From VRUE01 sp036276735 (GTDB taxonomy: Bacteria > Actinomycetota > Thermoleophilia > Solirubrobacterales > 70-9): DNA of 64,000 nt. The translations under genes were made by a program, and so were the position numbers. The stretch covers positions 1-64,000 of the forward strand of contig DASUOH010000043.1 in NCBI GenBank assembly GCA_036276735.1. Reading direction: 5' to 3'. The notes below the pieces were generated by a model, which was not told the DNA's origin, made no database searches, and worked only from the letters and a program-made list of their open reading frames with translations. Below, piece after piece: positions 53,588-62,278 of this stretch (position 1 is its first letter; each line of letters begins with the position of its first letter).

Positions 53588-53758
53588 GGCCGGTCCCCGT
53601 TATGGGTCTATCGCTGAGGAGTGACCACCTCGGCCGGGCTGGAGGTGACTTTGCGGGCTCGCCAGAGAGTGTGAACACCGGGAGAAAGGCAAGCGTGCCG
53701 AGCCGGCGCATCTCCTGATCCCGTGCCGAAGGTCGGCTTCTGCCAGTAGTCGCGGGAT

Positions 53759-55129
53759 CTAGGTACCTGGCTCCAGCCGGCTGCGTATCTCTTCGATCCA
53801 GTCACCCTCGCCCTCTTCGGCGGTCCCCGCAAGGATGCCCAGGTTCTTGGCAGTCGTCTCCCGCTCCCAGCTTTGCGGCTGCAGCAACTCGATTCTCCCC
53901 AGGGCCTTCTCGGCCAGCTCCCGGTCACCTCCGATCACCGCCAGCTCCAGAACCGTCGCCACGTCCCAGTAGTCGCTAGAGGAGAGGCCGCCACGGCGCC
54001 CGATCGCGAAAAGGACAACGGGCTGAAGTTCGGCGACCAGCTCTCGATCCTCCTCCGTTCCCCGCCGCAGGAGTAGGGTGAGGAGGTTGACCCCCGGATA
54101 GTAGTCGCGGGGATCAGCATCGAATCCCTTCCCGTACTCCGCGATCGCTGCGTCCAAGGCGGCGCTGGCGCGGCCGCTCTCACCGGCTTTCTCGGCCTCC
54201 TCCCAGGTGTCCTTATAGATCCTCCCGAGCAGGCCGTTGGTCTCGGGCGAAGGACCGTATTCATCCACCAGCTGTCGGAGGATGCGGAGGGCCCGCTCGC
54301 GGTCTCCCTCTGCGTTGCGGCGGTTGAGGGCAAGAGCTAGTTGCTCCCGAACCGTCGGCACTTGGCCCAGCTCGGTGGGCATCTTCTCGACGCAGCGGAC
54401 CATCTCGCCCCAGGCCGAGGCGTCGCGATAGGCGAGCAGCAGGTCGAGGGGAAGCTCCTGCGAAGCAGCGGCGAAGTCGCCGACCTGCTCCTCGATCTCG
54501 CGCAGGACCGGCACCCTCTCCTCGTTCGACAGCACGCGGGAGTCGCGGATCTTCTCCGTCATCGCCGAGACTTGGCGCACGCGGTCCCGAAATGCCTCGG
54601 TGACCTCGTGGGGGAGGGAGATTCCGGGGTAGCCCTCGAGGAGCTGGAACAGGGGACTGTCCACCGTTTCGCTCTCCTGTGCCTCTGCCAGACGCTCGCC
54701 GAGGGTCTTCCGCAGACTCTCGGCCTCCTCGTCTGAGAGCTCTCCGCCTTCGCCCAACTCGTATGGGACTGCCCTGATGGGAGCGACGTCGAACGGCAGC
54801 TGACTGGTCTTGGCGTAGATCAGGATCGTTGACCGGGGCCGCGCCGCGTGTCGAATCCCCAGCTCGTAGAAGACGTTGGCGTTGGCCAGAGTCAGGTCGG
54901 CGATGACGATCTCGGCGAGGAGCAGGCGCTCGTACATCGGCTTGTGGATGATCCCGCCGAGGGTCTCCTCGTCGGCCCGGATCACGTCCAATTCCGCCCC
55001 TTCGGTCGCGGGCTTGATGCAGCGTTCGTAGACCCCGTCGAAATCGATCTCGAAGCGGTGGCTTGGGTCTGGCTTCGACCCGAAGGGCATCGCCACGAAC
55101 AGGAGCTTCTTGAGTCCGCCCTCTTCCAT
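53759..55129 (-). CDS. Deoxyribosyltransferase/TIR-like effector with TPR sensor repeats
   Basis: A 456-residue protein. The N-terminal 130 residues are of the nucleoside-2-deoxyribosyltransferase-like Rossmann class seen in conflict systems: KLLFVAMPFGSKPDPSHRF, VIRADEETLGGIIHKPMYER and EIVIADLTLANANVFYELGI. From about 150 on it is helical TPR-like, matching the MAP3K TRAFs-binding / TPR-S type (AYRDASAWGEMVRCVEKMP, REQLALALNRRNAEGDRERA, YYPGVNLLTLLLRRGTEEDR). Such proteins are proposed NAD-metabolite sensors or effectors. Start MEEGGLKK follows the TIR stop by 2 bp. Confidence 0.8.
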   Translation of the reverse strand: MEEGGLKKLLFVAMPFGSKPDPSHRFEIDFDGVYERCIKPATEGAELDVIRADEETLGGIIHKPMYERLLLAEIVIADLTLANANVFYELGIRHAARPRSTILIYAKTSQLPFDVAPIRAVPYELGEGGELSDEEAESLRKTLGERLAEAQESETVDSPLFQLLEGYPGISLPHEVTEAFRDRVRQVSAMTEKIRDSRVLSNEERVPVLREIEEQVGDFAAASQELPLDLLLAYRDASAWGEMVRCVEKMPTELGQVPTVREQLALALNRRNAEGDRERALRILRQLVDEYGPSPETNGLLGRIYKDTWEEAEKAGESGRASAALDAAIAEYGKGFDADPRDYYPGVNLLTLLLRRGTEEDRELVAELQPVVLFAIGRRGGLSSSDYWDVATVLELAVIGGDRELAEKALGRIELLQPQSWERETTAKNLGILAGTAEEGEGDWIEEIRSRLEPGT

Positions 55130-55131
55130 GC

Positions 55132-55722
55132 TCACCCGCAGGGAGCGTTGCGCATTCGGCGTGGCCGTGAGTTGTCGATCAACTTCGCGCGGGTGATGCG
55201 CTCGAGAAAAGCAAGCTCGATGAAGTCCGCAAGCCTTTCGGCCGAATTCGGGTACTTCCACCAGCGGGCGTAACCGTCGTCTCCGTCGAGGTTGTCCGCA
55301 ACGCGAGCCGGCAGTTGCCGCGCTGGGTAGGTGCTGGCAGACGGTAGCGTGATCGCCATCAGCCCGTTGCGACGGTTCTTCTTGTCGTTGCGGAGGCTTG
55401 AGTACACCTCCCAGTCAACGTAGCGCCGCGCCCAAGTGCAGCGCCCGAGTAGGACAATGGTGACCGAGGAATCGGTCAGGTACTCCTCGCGAATGCTGTC
55501 CATGACGTAGTCGGTGTTGGCGCTGTCGATGAAGTCATCCTCATCGCTCACCCCGATCACTCTGGGAATGAAGACGTGTCCGAAGTCCTCGAGGAAAGTG
55601 ACGACCTCCGCCGCGTCCTGGGCGTGGTATGAGAGAAAGCACTTGTGACGAGCAGGGTCGTCGCTCTTCAGCTGGGCGGATGCTGCCGCGAGCAGAAGCC
55701 GGGTCTGGGTTGCCGAGTCCAT
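55132..55722 (-). CDS. ThsB-like TIR-domain protein
   Basis: A 196-residue protein: HKCFLSYHAQDAAEVVTFLE, VIGVSDEDDFIDSANTDYV, DSIREEYLTDSSVTIVLLGR and CTWARRYVDWEVYSSLRNDK are the ThsB/MTH538 pattern. A second, distinct TIR from the one at 51.7 kb. Forms a two-gene unit with the TPR-S-type protein (2-bp gap), suggesting signal producer plus responder. Confidence 0.87.
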   Translation of the reverse strand: MDSATQTRLLLAAASAQLKSDDPARHKCFLSYHAQDAAEVVTFLEDFGHVFIPRVIGVSDEDDFIDSANTDYVMDSIREEYLTDSSVTIVLLGRCTWARRYVDWEVYSSLRNDKKNRRNGLMAITLPSASTYPARQLPARVADNLDGDDGYARWWKYPNSAERLADFIELAFLERITRAKLIDNSRPRRMRNAPCG

Positions 55723-55971
55723 CTCGTCTCAAATCTAAGGAGTCAGCCGCCTGGCTGCGAACTAGCAGAGTGGAGTCAAGCGCAGATCGAGCGGTCGGGC
55801 TCGCCAAGAATCAGCTGACTACATTCGGTGAGGGAAGTTGCGGCTGACGGCAGCAGACGAAATAGCCGTAGAGGTCTCATCGCGGTCGCATCGTTCTGGC
55901 AAACCGCCCCACCAAGCCACCGCCACCCGTCCTTTCAACCCGAGGGAGATTGGCTATCTAGAGCGATCCTG

Positions 55972-56172
55972 TCAGGAGGCGGGCTGATCGCCTCGTGATT
56001 GACGAAGACGCCGCCGTCCATAAATGACGATCCCAGCCAGAACTACAAGCCCCCAGAGAATCGAGGCCCAGATACCTACGGCTCCTCCCAGAAAGCCCGC
56101 GATAACGACCGCCGCCAAGGGGCCGGCATAGGCCCCAAATAGAAGAAGGGCTCGCCGGAGAAGCCTGCCCAC
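55972..56172 (-). CDS. Small two-helix membrane protein
   Basis: 66 residues, two hydrophobic stretches (PLAAVVIAGFLGGAVGIWAS and ILWGLVVLAGIVIYG) flanked by Arg clusters. Starts 2 bp after the PIN gene stop. Family not recognised. The 249 bp between it and the TIR gene contain no feature I can support. Confidence 0.5.
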   Translation of the reverse strand: MGRLLRRALLLFGAYAGPLAAVVIAGFLGGAVGIWASILWGLVVLAGIVIYGRRRLRQSRGDQPAS

Positions 56173-56174
56173 GG

Positions 56175-56576
56175 TTAGCTTGCGAGGAACTCAGCCGGTG
56201 AGAAGACGGGGATCTCGTCGGCGAGGTCCAGCAGGTCGCTGTCACCCGAGACGAGAGCGGCGCTCTGGCTATGGGCTAGAGCGATCAGGTAGTCATCATC
56301 GGGATCTGTGCAGCGGATAGGCGGTGGGGTCTCAGGGTCAGCCGCCAGTTGGGCATCGCGGCGCAGAAGATCCAAATAGGCGGCGACGCCGTCGAGGTCG
56401 ACGTAGCGCCGGAACTTCTCGCGCCGCAGAACCGTGTCCAGCTCGTCAAGTAGCTGTGGCGAAACGATCAGCTCGAAGCTGCCGGCGCGTGCGGAGAGCA
56501 GCAGCTCCGCCGGCCTACCAGTCGGCGTGATCAGCGCGGAGACGAGGACGCCCGGGTCAAGGACCGCCCTCGCCAC
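56175..56576 (-). CDS. PIN-domain toxin (COG1569 type)
   Basis: A 133-residue PIN protein: RAVLDPGVLVSALITPTGRP (first Asp; the following Asn/Thr of VapC replaced), SPQLLDELDTVLRREKF (Glu), CTDPDDDYLIALAHSQSAAL and VSGDSDLLDLADEIPVFSP. GTG at 56576 gives the expected N-terminus; the gene then overlaps its antitoxin by 20 bp. Confidence 0.85.
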   Translation of the reverse strand: MARAVLDPGVLVSALITPTGRPAELLLSARAGSFELIVSPQLLDELDTVLRREKFRRYVDLDGVAAYLDLLRRDAQLAADPETPPPIRCTDPDDDYLIALAHSQSAALVSGDSDLLDLADEIPVFSPAEFLAS

Positions 56577-56805
56577 GCCTCTCCCTGCGCATCGCTCGGA
56601 GCTCGTCCCTGGCAAGCTCGAGACCCTCGTCTTCGGAAGCGGGCGTCACTTTGGCCCAGATCTCGGCTAGATCATCGACGCCCAGGTCGCGGCGCAGCGA
56701 TTCCTCGATCACCTGAGAATCGCGTTGGCCCGTTCGCGCAGCCTTGATCTTGACGGCGCGGAAGACGTCCTCATCGAGGGTGACGGTCGTACGTGCTTTC
56801 GACAT
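56557..56805 (-). CDS. Ribbon-helix-helix antitoxin
   Basis: An 82-residue protein: ARTTVTLDEDVFRAVKIKAA and RDSQVIEESLRRDLGV give an RHH fold; an acidic/Arg-rich tail follows. Overlaps the downstream PIN toxin. Confidence 0.83.
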   Translation of the reverse strand: MSKARTTVTLDEDVFRAVKIKAARTGQRDSQVIEESLRRDLGVDDLAEIWAKVTPASEDEGLELARDELRAMRRERRGEGGP

Positions 56806-57006
56806 AGCGGCATTATTGCATCATGATGCGCTCTAGGCGACCTCCCGTGATTCGCAGCGTGCGTACGGGTCGCATCCCGGTCACATCGTCGCCGCAATCC
56901 CGCTCTCCACGCGCGCGACCCCCGTCCTTTCAGAACGGAGACCAAATACCGGACCTCGATGCGTCTACCGAGCAATGGGGCCGTCGTGGACTAATAGGAT
57001 CGTCAG

Positions 57007-57216
57007 ATGTACTTCGGGCCGCTGGGATGGCCGCCACTGCGCGTCTGGATTGGCGCTTTAGCTATGACGATCCTCTTCACCGGCTTGGCCGCCTTGGGGC
57101 TCGACATCACCATTCTCGTGATCGCCGCATTTGTCGCGGTCCTTGTCATCGCGGCGCCTCGGCGGGCCAAGGATCTGGGTGCTGAAGAAATGCGCGATTC
57201 GCGTCCTGACGAGTAA
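57007..57216 (+). CDS. Small two-helix membrane protein
   Basis: 69 residues: MYFGPLGWPPLRVWIGALAM, helix 1 (ALAMTILFTGLAALG), helix 2 (ITILVIAAFVAVLVIAAP), acidic C-terminus. ATG start; convergent with the reductase gene. Family not recognised. Confidence 0.5.
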   Translation: MYFGPLGWPPLRVWIGALAMTILFTGLAALGLDITILVIAAFVAVLVIAAPRRAKDLGAEEMRDSRPDE

Positions 57217-57229
57217 ACCTCAAGCTGCC

Positions 57230-58824
57230 CTATCGACCCGTCGCCGCAGCGCCTTCCCGTGAGAACCGCTCGTGGACGAAGCGGACGATTGCGGCGCCCT
57301 CGCCGACCGCGGTGGCGCATCGCTTGGTCGAGCCGGCGCGGGCGTCGCCAGCTGCATAGACGCCGGGGACGCTGGTTTCGAGCAGGCCCTCGGCGCCCGC
57401 CTCGGGGCCGGTCAAGATGAATCCCTTCTCGTCGCGCGCCAGCACCTCGCCGAGCCAGTCGGTGCAGGGCGAAGCGCCGAGGAAGAGGAAGAGGAACGAG
57501 AAGGGCAGCCGCGTCCCGTCGGTGAGGGTCACTGCCTCGAGACGCCCGCTCTCCCCGTGCAACTCCGCCCTTCGCCGCCGCCGCGGACCGCCACTCCGTA
57601 GCGGTCGAGATCCTCGATCAGATAGTGGGACATCGTCTCGGCCAGGTCACGCCGACGATGGAGGAGGGTCACCAGCGCCCCGCCCCGAGCCAGCCAGATC
57701 GCCGCCTGGGCCGCCGAGTTGCCGCCGCCGATTACGCCGACGCGCTGGCCGCCGCAGAGCTGCGCCTCGGGCGGGCCGGCCGCATAGAAGACGCTGATGC
57801 CCTCGTAGTCCTCCAGACCCTCCACCGGCAGGCGCCGGTATTCGGCCCCGGTGGACAGCAGCACCGCCCGGGCCGCGATCTCGTTGCCCTCCTCTAGCTT
57901 GACCACATGCCGGTCGCCGCCCGGCTCGAGCGCCGCCGCACGGTAGGGCGTAGCGGTACGAGCGCCGAACTTGCGCGCCTGCGTGATCGCTCTGCTGGTC
58001 AGCTCGGCGCCGCTGATGCCCGCCGGGAAGCCGAGGTAGTTCTCGATCCGCCGTGACGCACCAGCTTGGCCGCCGAGCACGGCGCTCTCGATCACCAGCG
58101 TCTCGAGTCCCTCCGAGGCGCCGTAGACGGCGGCGCCCAGGCCGGCCGGCCCTCCGCCGACCACGAGCAGGTCGACCTCCTCGCGCGAGGAAAGCTCCAG
58201 TCCGATCCCCAGCGTCCGTGAGAGCTCGCCGTTGCTCGGACACCGCAGCTCGCCTCCACCGGGCAGCCGCACGAGCGGCATCTCGGCCGGGTCGAGGCCC
58301 GCCAGCAGCGCCGCCGCCTCCTCGCTCTCGCCGGGGTTGCGCCACGAGTGGGGGAGCCGCAGGGTCCTTGCGAAGTCGAGCAGGCGGCGCGTCTCCCGCG
58401 ACTCGCGCGGACCGATGATCTCCACCCCGACCCCCTCGCGCTGCTGCAGCAGCTCACGCCGCTGGACGAAGGCGGTCAGCAGCAGGTCCGAAAGCGAGCC
58501 GTCCTCGAAGAGAAGTTCCCTGAGGGTGAAGCGGTCGACCGCGATGTAGCGCATCGGCTCGGTCACCACCGCCGTCAGGAAGACCGTCTGCCCGGAGAGC
58601 AGGTTGATCTCCCCGATGAAGCCCGAGGCGCCGTGGCGGACGATCTCGCGGCCAGTTCCGTCGAGCACCGCGGCCTCGCCCTCGAGGATCGCGATGAACG
58701 GGTAGGTCTCGTCGCCAATCTCGAACAGCGCCTCGCCGACCGCCGCGGTCCGCTCCTCGCCATGCTGAGCCAGCGTTTCCAGCTGGGAAGCCGATAGGAC
58801 TCGACTGACTGGCGAGTGAGCCAT
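57230..58824 (-). pseudogene. Cyclic-nucleotide-binding/thioredoxin-reductase-like flavoprotein, frameshifted
   Basis: Two overlapping frames together make one protein of about 530 residues. Residues 1-130 are a CRP-type sensor domain (ETYPFIAILEGEAAVLDGTG, GASGFIGEINLLSGQTVFLT). Then a linker and a TrxB-like flavoprotein: VVGGGPAGLGAAVYGASEGL (FAD), GVIGGGNSAAQAAIWLARGG (NADPH). The active-site CxxC of true thioredoxin reductase is absent (NYLGFPAG region). The frame breaks near 57565; the other frame continues LHGESGRLEAVTLTDGT to PGVYAAGDARAGSTKRCA (FAD end motif). A single missing base in a GGC-rich run explains it: real mutation or sequencing error. Confidence 0.82.
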
Positions 58825-58908
58825 GGGAGAAGCTGAGCCTAGAGGGTCCCCGCCGCCGGAATGAAGGCTGCCGGGATGAGCACCGCCCGCGCCCGTTCCG
58901 CGATCGCC

Positions 58909-59388
58909 TCATGAGCCCTCGGCGGCGACCCTGATAGCGGCGATGTCGATCTTCCGCATGCTCAACATCGCTCGCATCGCCCGCTCGGCCTTGGACTTGT
59001 CGGGGTCGGCGAACAGCTCTTCCATCCCAGTCGGGACGACCTGCCAGGAGAGGCCGAAGCGGTCCTTGAGCCAGCCGCACGGACCGTCCTCGCCTCCACC
59101 CTCGCGCAGCTTGTCCCAGTAGTAGTCGACTTCCTCCTGGTTCTCGCATTCGATCGCGAAGGAGACGGCCTCGTCGAACTTGAAGTTGGGCCCGCCGTTG
59201 ATGCCGAGGAAGCGCTGGCCTTCGAGCTCGAACTCGACCGTCATCACCATGCCGGCATCGCGGGGCCCGGCCTCGGTGTAGTGAGTGACGTTGACGATCC
59301 GGCCGTCGTCGAAGACGGAGACGTAGAACTGCGCGGCCTCTTCGGCCTCGGTGTCGAACCAGAGGTTGGGGACGATCTTCTGCGGCAT
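58909..59388 (-). CDS. VOC/PhnB-type protein
   Basis: A 159-residue vicinal-oxygen-chelate protein of the PhnB (3-demethylubiquinone methyltransferase-like) subgroup: KIVPNLWFDTEAEEAAQFYV, VEFELEGQRFLGINGG, DEAVSFAIECENQEEVDYYW, GWLKDRFGLSWQVVPTGMEE. Preceded by GGAGGAAAG. Function unknown. Confidence 0.88.
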   Translation of the reverse strand: MPQKIVPNLWFDTEAEEAAQFYVSVFDDGRIVNVTHYTEAGPRDAGMVMTVEFELEGQRFLGINGGPNFKFDEAVSFAIECENQEEVDYYWDKLREGGGEDGPCGWLKDRFGLSWQVVPTGMEELFADPDKSKAERAMRAMLSMRKIDIAAIRVAAEGS

Positions 59389-59484
59389 GGCTTTCTCCTC
59401 CGTTGGGGGCCGGGGCCCAGCTGGTCTTGTCTCTACCCAAAGAGACCGGCCCGAGCGCGGAAACTAATCGCATACCCTCAACGG

Positions 59485-59934
59485 ATGGCACGCTTAGGTG
59501 GAACGGCCAGCGCCGAGATCGAAGCGCCGCTCGACCGCGTCTGGGCTGAGGTCGAGGACGTGCTTGCCGCGCCGGAGTGGCAGGGCGGACTGGTCTCGAT
59601 CACGCCGCTGGAGCACGACGCCGAGGGCCGGCCGACGCTGGTCGAAAGCGAGAGCGACCTCAAGGTCCGGCACGTCACCACCCAGGTGCGCTTCAGCTAC
59701 GACCCACCGACCCGGCTCTCCTGGGTGCAGGAGAAGGGAGACCTCAAGTCGGTTGAGGGCGCCTGGATCCTCGAGGATCTGGGCGACGGGCGGACGCGGG
59801 CCACCTACACGCTCGACGCCGACCCTGGGCGGGTGCTCGGCATGCTGATTCGCGGCCCGGTCGAGGGGGCCGCGAAAGCGGCTTTGGTCAACTCGCGGCC
59901 CGGAGAGCTGAAGAAGCGCGTCGAGGGCGTGTAG
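59485..59934 (+). CDS. SRPBCC/polyketide-cyclase-like protein
   Basis: A 149-residue START-like ligand-binding protein: MARLGGTASAEIEAPLDRVW, VEDVLAAPEWQGGLVSITPL, GAWILEDLGDGRTRATYTLD, C-terminal helix GPVEGAAKAALVNSRPGELK. ATG at 59485 chosen to start the first strand. Ligand unknown. Confidence 0.85.
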   Translation: MARLGGTASAEIEAPLDRVWAEVEDVLAAPEWQGGLVSITPLEHDAEGRPTLVESESDLKVRHVTTQVRFSYDPPTRLSWVQEKGDLKSVEGAWILEDLGDGRTRATYTLDADPGRVLGMLIRGPVEGAAKAALVNSRPGELKKRVEGV

Positions 59935-59959
59935 CACTCCTGACGAGCGCGGCGCTCGA

Positions 59960-60649
59960 CTACTGCAGCTCGAAGACGACGCGAACCGTCGCGGTGACGG
60001 TCGAGCCGCCCGGCTTCGTCGGCGGGGCCGGAGCGGAGACCGCCTCCGGTGCTCGCCGAGTCGTGGGCTGGCTGGGCACGACTTCCGCGCCTTCTTCGAT
60101 GCTGATCACCGGGCCGAGGATGGCGCCGGCACGGGTGGCGAGAGCCGCCGCCTTCGCCTTCGCCTGGTCGAATGCCGCGAGCAGGGTGTTGTTGTAGGCG
60201 ACTTCCGGGTCGCCCGCGAAGAAGTTGGGACCCCGGCTACCGGTAGCGCCGGCCGCGATCGCCGCGCTGACCAGTTCGCCAGCCCGCTCGGGCTCGTGAA
60301 GGATCACCGTGACGCTCTCGCTGGCGCGGAAGAGGGGGCGCTCGCCGCGCCCCGAGACCTTGCGCACGGTGATCTGGCCGGTCGTCACGTCGCCCGGGCC
60401 GACGCCCGGAATCGTCTGCACGACCGCGATCACCGCCTGGAGCCGGATCGCGACGATCCGCAATGCCGCCGCTCGCGACCGACGTTCCTTGGTGACCGAG
60501 AACCCGAGGCTTGCGGTGTCGTTGGGGACTTCCTGAGTGGCCTCGCCGCGGACGACGATCGTCCGCTCCTGAGCGCCGGCGGCGCTCGGCACCAGGAGGG
60601 CGAGCGCCAAGCAGGCGATCAACGGAGTTTTTCGAACGCGCGAGCTCAT
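59960..60649 (-). CDS. Exported SIMPL-domain protein
   Basis: A 229-residue protein: signal peptide TPLIACLALALLVPSAAGA, then the SIMPL pattern RTIVVRGEATQEVPNDTASL, TTGQITVRKVSGRG, SESVTVILHEPERAGELVSA, AFDQAKAKAAALATRAGAIL and VTATVRVVFELQ. Periplasm/outer face protein of unknown function. ATG at 60649 chosen to place the signal first. Confidence 0.88.
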   Translation of the reverse strand: MSSRVRKTPLIACLALALLVPSAAGAQERTIVVRGEATQEVPNDTASLGFSVTKERRSRAAALRIVAIRLQAVIAVVQTIPGVGPGDVTTGQITVRKVSGRGERPLFRASESVTVILHEPERAGELVSAAIAAGATGSRGPNFFAGDPEVAYNNTLLAAFDQAKAKAAALATRAGAILGPVISIEEGAEVVPSQPTTRRAPEAVSAPAPPTKPGGSTVTATVRVVFELQ

Positions 60650-60752
60650 AAAGGCGGCCTCCCGAAGGCCATGACCGACTCTAAGCCGGCCCTCGGATAG
60701 CTCTGGATGACAGCGGCGCAGATCCCCGCCGTGCCGCATAATCGAGAGGCCC

Positions 60753-60825
60753 GGGCGGTTAGCTCAGTTGGGAGAGCACTTCCCTTACAAGGAAGGGGTC
60801 ACTGGTTCGAGCCCAGTACCGCCCA
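60753..60825 (+). tRNA. tRNA-Val (TAC anticodon)
   Basis: 73-nt cloverleaf: acceptor GGGCGGT/ACCGCCC, D-arm GCTCAGTTGGGAGAGC, anticodon arm CTTCC-CTTACAA-GGAAG (anticodon TAC), T-arm with GGTTCGAGCC, discriminator A; CCA not encoded. Confidence 0.95.
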
Positions 60826-60873
60826 CTCCAAACGCAAAGCGGACGACCTCGCCCTGACAACCAGGGCTAGGCG

Positions 60874-61299
60874 CTACGAATCGGCGGGGAGGACCGTGAA
60901 GGCGCCGCCTCGCAGCGGGGTCATCGCCCGGAAGGCGCGCTCGTCGAAGCTGGCGATCCGATCTGTCCCATGCCGGTCGGCCAGCACTGCAAGCGAGGCG
61001 TCGGCAAGGCCCAGCTCGAGGTCGCGGTAGCGACGCGCCAGGTCGCGGGCCAGTCCCAGCTCTTTGCGATCGAGACAATCGACGACGAAGGTTCCCGCAG
61101 CGAGGTCATCGAGGAAGGCGAGCTCGACGTCGACACCGAGACGGGTGAGGATCAGGTAGTCAGCCTCGGCGACCGCCACCTGCGAGGTGACGAGCTGCCC
61201 TCGCTCGCTTTCGAACAGCGAGACGACCGCCTCATGCTCGGGGTCGTCGGCATCGGCCTGCGCGAAAAGCGTGCCGGCATCGACGATCAGCGTCATCAA
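60874..61299 (-). CDS. VapC PIN-domain toxin
   Basis: A 141-residue PIN protein: MTLIVDAGTLFAQADADDPE (first Asp), SQVAVAEADYLILTRLG (Glu), DLELGLADASLAVLADRHGT and RIASFDERAFRAM (last acidic residues). Overlaps its antitoxin by 4 bp; sits just after tRNA-Val, convergent. Confidence 0.9.
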   Translation of the reverse strand: MMTLIVDAGTLFAQADADDPEHEAVVSLFESERGQLVTSQVAVAEADYLILTRLGVDVELAFLDDLAAGTFVVDCLDRKELGLARDLARRYRDLELGLADASLAVLADRHGTDRIASFDERAFRAMTPLRGGAFTVLPADS

Positions 61300-61535
61300 G
61301 GGTGCCGGCCCCGCGCCTTGCGGTAGAGCTCGTCGGCATCCCAGCGCCGGTCCCCGCCGCGACCGCTTCGGCCTTTGCCCATGCTGCGGAAGGTCCGCGG
61401 TGGCGCCTCCGATAGGACCCGCTCCACGCCCTCTCGGATCAGTTCGGCCTGGCTGCGGCCGCTGGCCGTCGCCAACCGGCCAAGGCGCTCCGCCTGGGAG
61501 TCGTCGATGTAGACCGTGGTCTTGTGCACATACAT
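61296..61535 (-). CDS. Ribbon-helix-helix antitoxin
   Basis: 79 residues: HKTTVYIDDSQAERLGRLAT and GRSQAELIREGVERVLSEAP form the RHH; toxin-binding tail DADELYRKARGRHP. Divergent from a second antitoxin gene 43 bp away, sharing the operator region. Confidence 0.88.
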   Translation of the reverse strand: MYVHKTTVYIDDSQAERLGRLATASGRSQAELIREGVERVLSEAPPRTFRSMGKGRSGRGGDRRWDADELYRKARGRHP

Positions 61536-61553
61536 ATGGTACCAGCTATATGT
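61532..61553. promoter_or_regulatory. Candidate shared operator of two divergent TA modules
   Basis: ACATATGGTACC-AGCTATATGT, an imperfect palindrome with ACATAT/ATATGT ends, covering the start codon of the minus-strand antitoxin in the 43-bp gap between divergent antitoxin genes. Fits RHH autoregulation; inference. Confidence 0.4.
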
Positions 61554-61578
61554 GACGTAGTGCTAGCATTTTGCAAGC

Positions 61579-61824
61579 ATGCCTACCCTCTACGTCAGAG
61601 ATGTCCCTTCTGAGCTCTATGAGCGCCTGCGCCGCGAGGCGGCATCGGCCAGGCGCTCGCTCAGCGCAGAGACCGTCGAGTTGCTGCGCCGCGGCCTCTC
61701 ATCTCGCTCCGGGGTTTCGCTCGAGCAGTTCCTTCAGGACGCCGATCGGATTCGCGATAAGCACGCTCTTCCCGCTGGGTCTCCCACCGCTGCTGAACTG
61801 ATCCGCGAAGACCGCGACCGGTAG
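61579..61824 (+). CDS. FitA/VapB-type ribbon-helix-helix antitoxin
   Basis: 81 residues: MPTLYVRDVPSELYERLRRE, ARRSLSAETVELLRRGLS; typical FitA-like opening (YVRDVP). C-terminus ending LIREDRDR contacts the toxin. First gene of the plus-strand module. Confidence 0.88.
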   Translation: MPTLYVRDVPSELYERLRREAASARRSLSAETVELLRRGLSSRSGVSLEQFLQDADRIRDKHALPAGSPTAAELIREDRDR

Positions 61825-61828
61825 GCGA

Positions 61829-62260
61829 GTGGCAGCGATCGTCGTCGACGCCAGCGTCATGGTGGCGCTCTACGTTGAGGAGCCGTTGTCGGAGCCTGCT
61901 CGGGCAGCCCTGCTCCACTCCCAGGAGGCCGGTGACGATCTTCATGCCCCCGATCTGCTCTTGGTCGAGTGCGCCAATGCGCTCTGGAAGCGCGTCGGGC
62001 GCGGCGAGCTGGACCGCGACTCAGCGATGACGGCGATCAATGCCTTGTCGACCCTCGAGGACTTGAACCGACACCCTCTGGACGAGCAGCTCGTCCCGCC
62101 GGCGCTCTCCCTTGCGATTGCCCACTCTCTGACCGCGTACGACGCCGCTTACGCCGCGCTGGCAGTGCAGCTCGGCGGGACCGTGATCAGCGGGGACAAC
62201 CGATTCGTCGAGCGGGCAACGCGGGCCGGCTTGCCCGTTGCTGCGGTGGCCGCTGGGTGA
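61829..62260 (+). CDS. VapC PIN-domain toxin
   Basis: A 143-residue PIN protein: AAIVVDASVMVALYVEEPLS (first Asp), HAPDLLLVECANALWKRVGR (Glu), SLTAYDAAYAALAVQLGGTV and ISGDNRFVERA. GTG start 4 bp after the antitoxin stop. Confidence 0.9.
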   Translation: MAAIVVDASVMVALYVEEPLSEPARAALLHSQEAGDDLHAPDLLLVECANALWKRVGRGELDRDSAMTAINALSTLEDLNRHPLDEQLVPPALSLAIAHSLTAYDAAYAALAVQLGGTVISGDNRFVERATRAGLPVAAVAAG

Positions 62261-62278
62261 GCTCGATCGGGGGTCGCC

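Noticed and set aside
55723..55971. Short open frames in the gap after the second TIR gene
   Set aside because: No start with ribosome-binding site and no recognisable protein content.
45300..57000. Right-hand attachment site for the island (copy of the tRNA-Glu 3' end)
   Set aside because: I looked for the T-arm/acceptor sequence downstream and found no second copy, so no att pair is reported.
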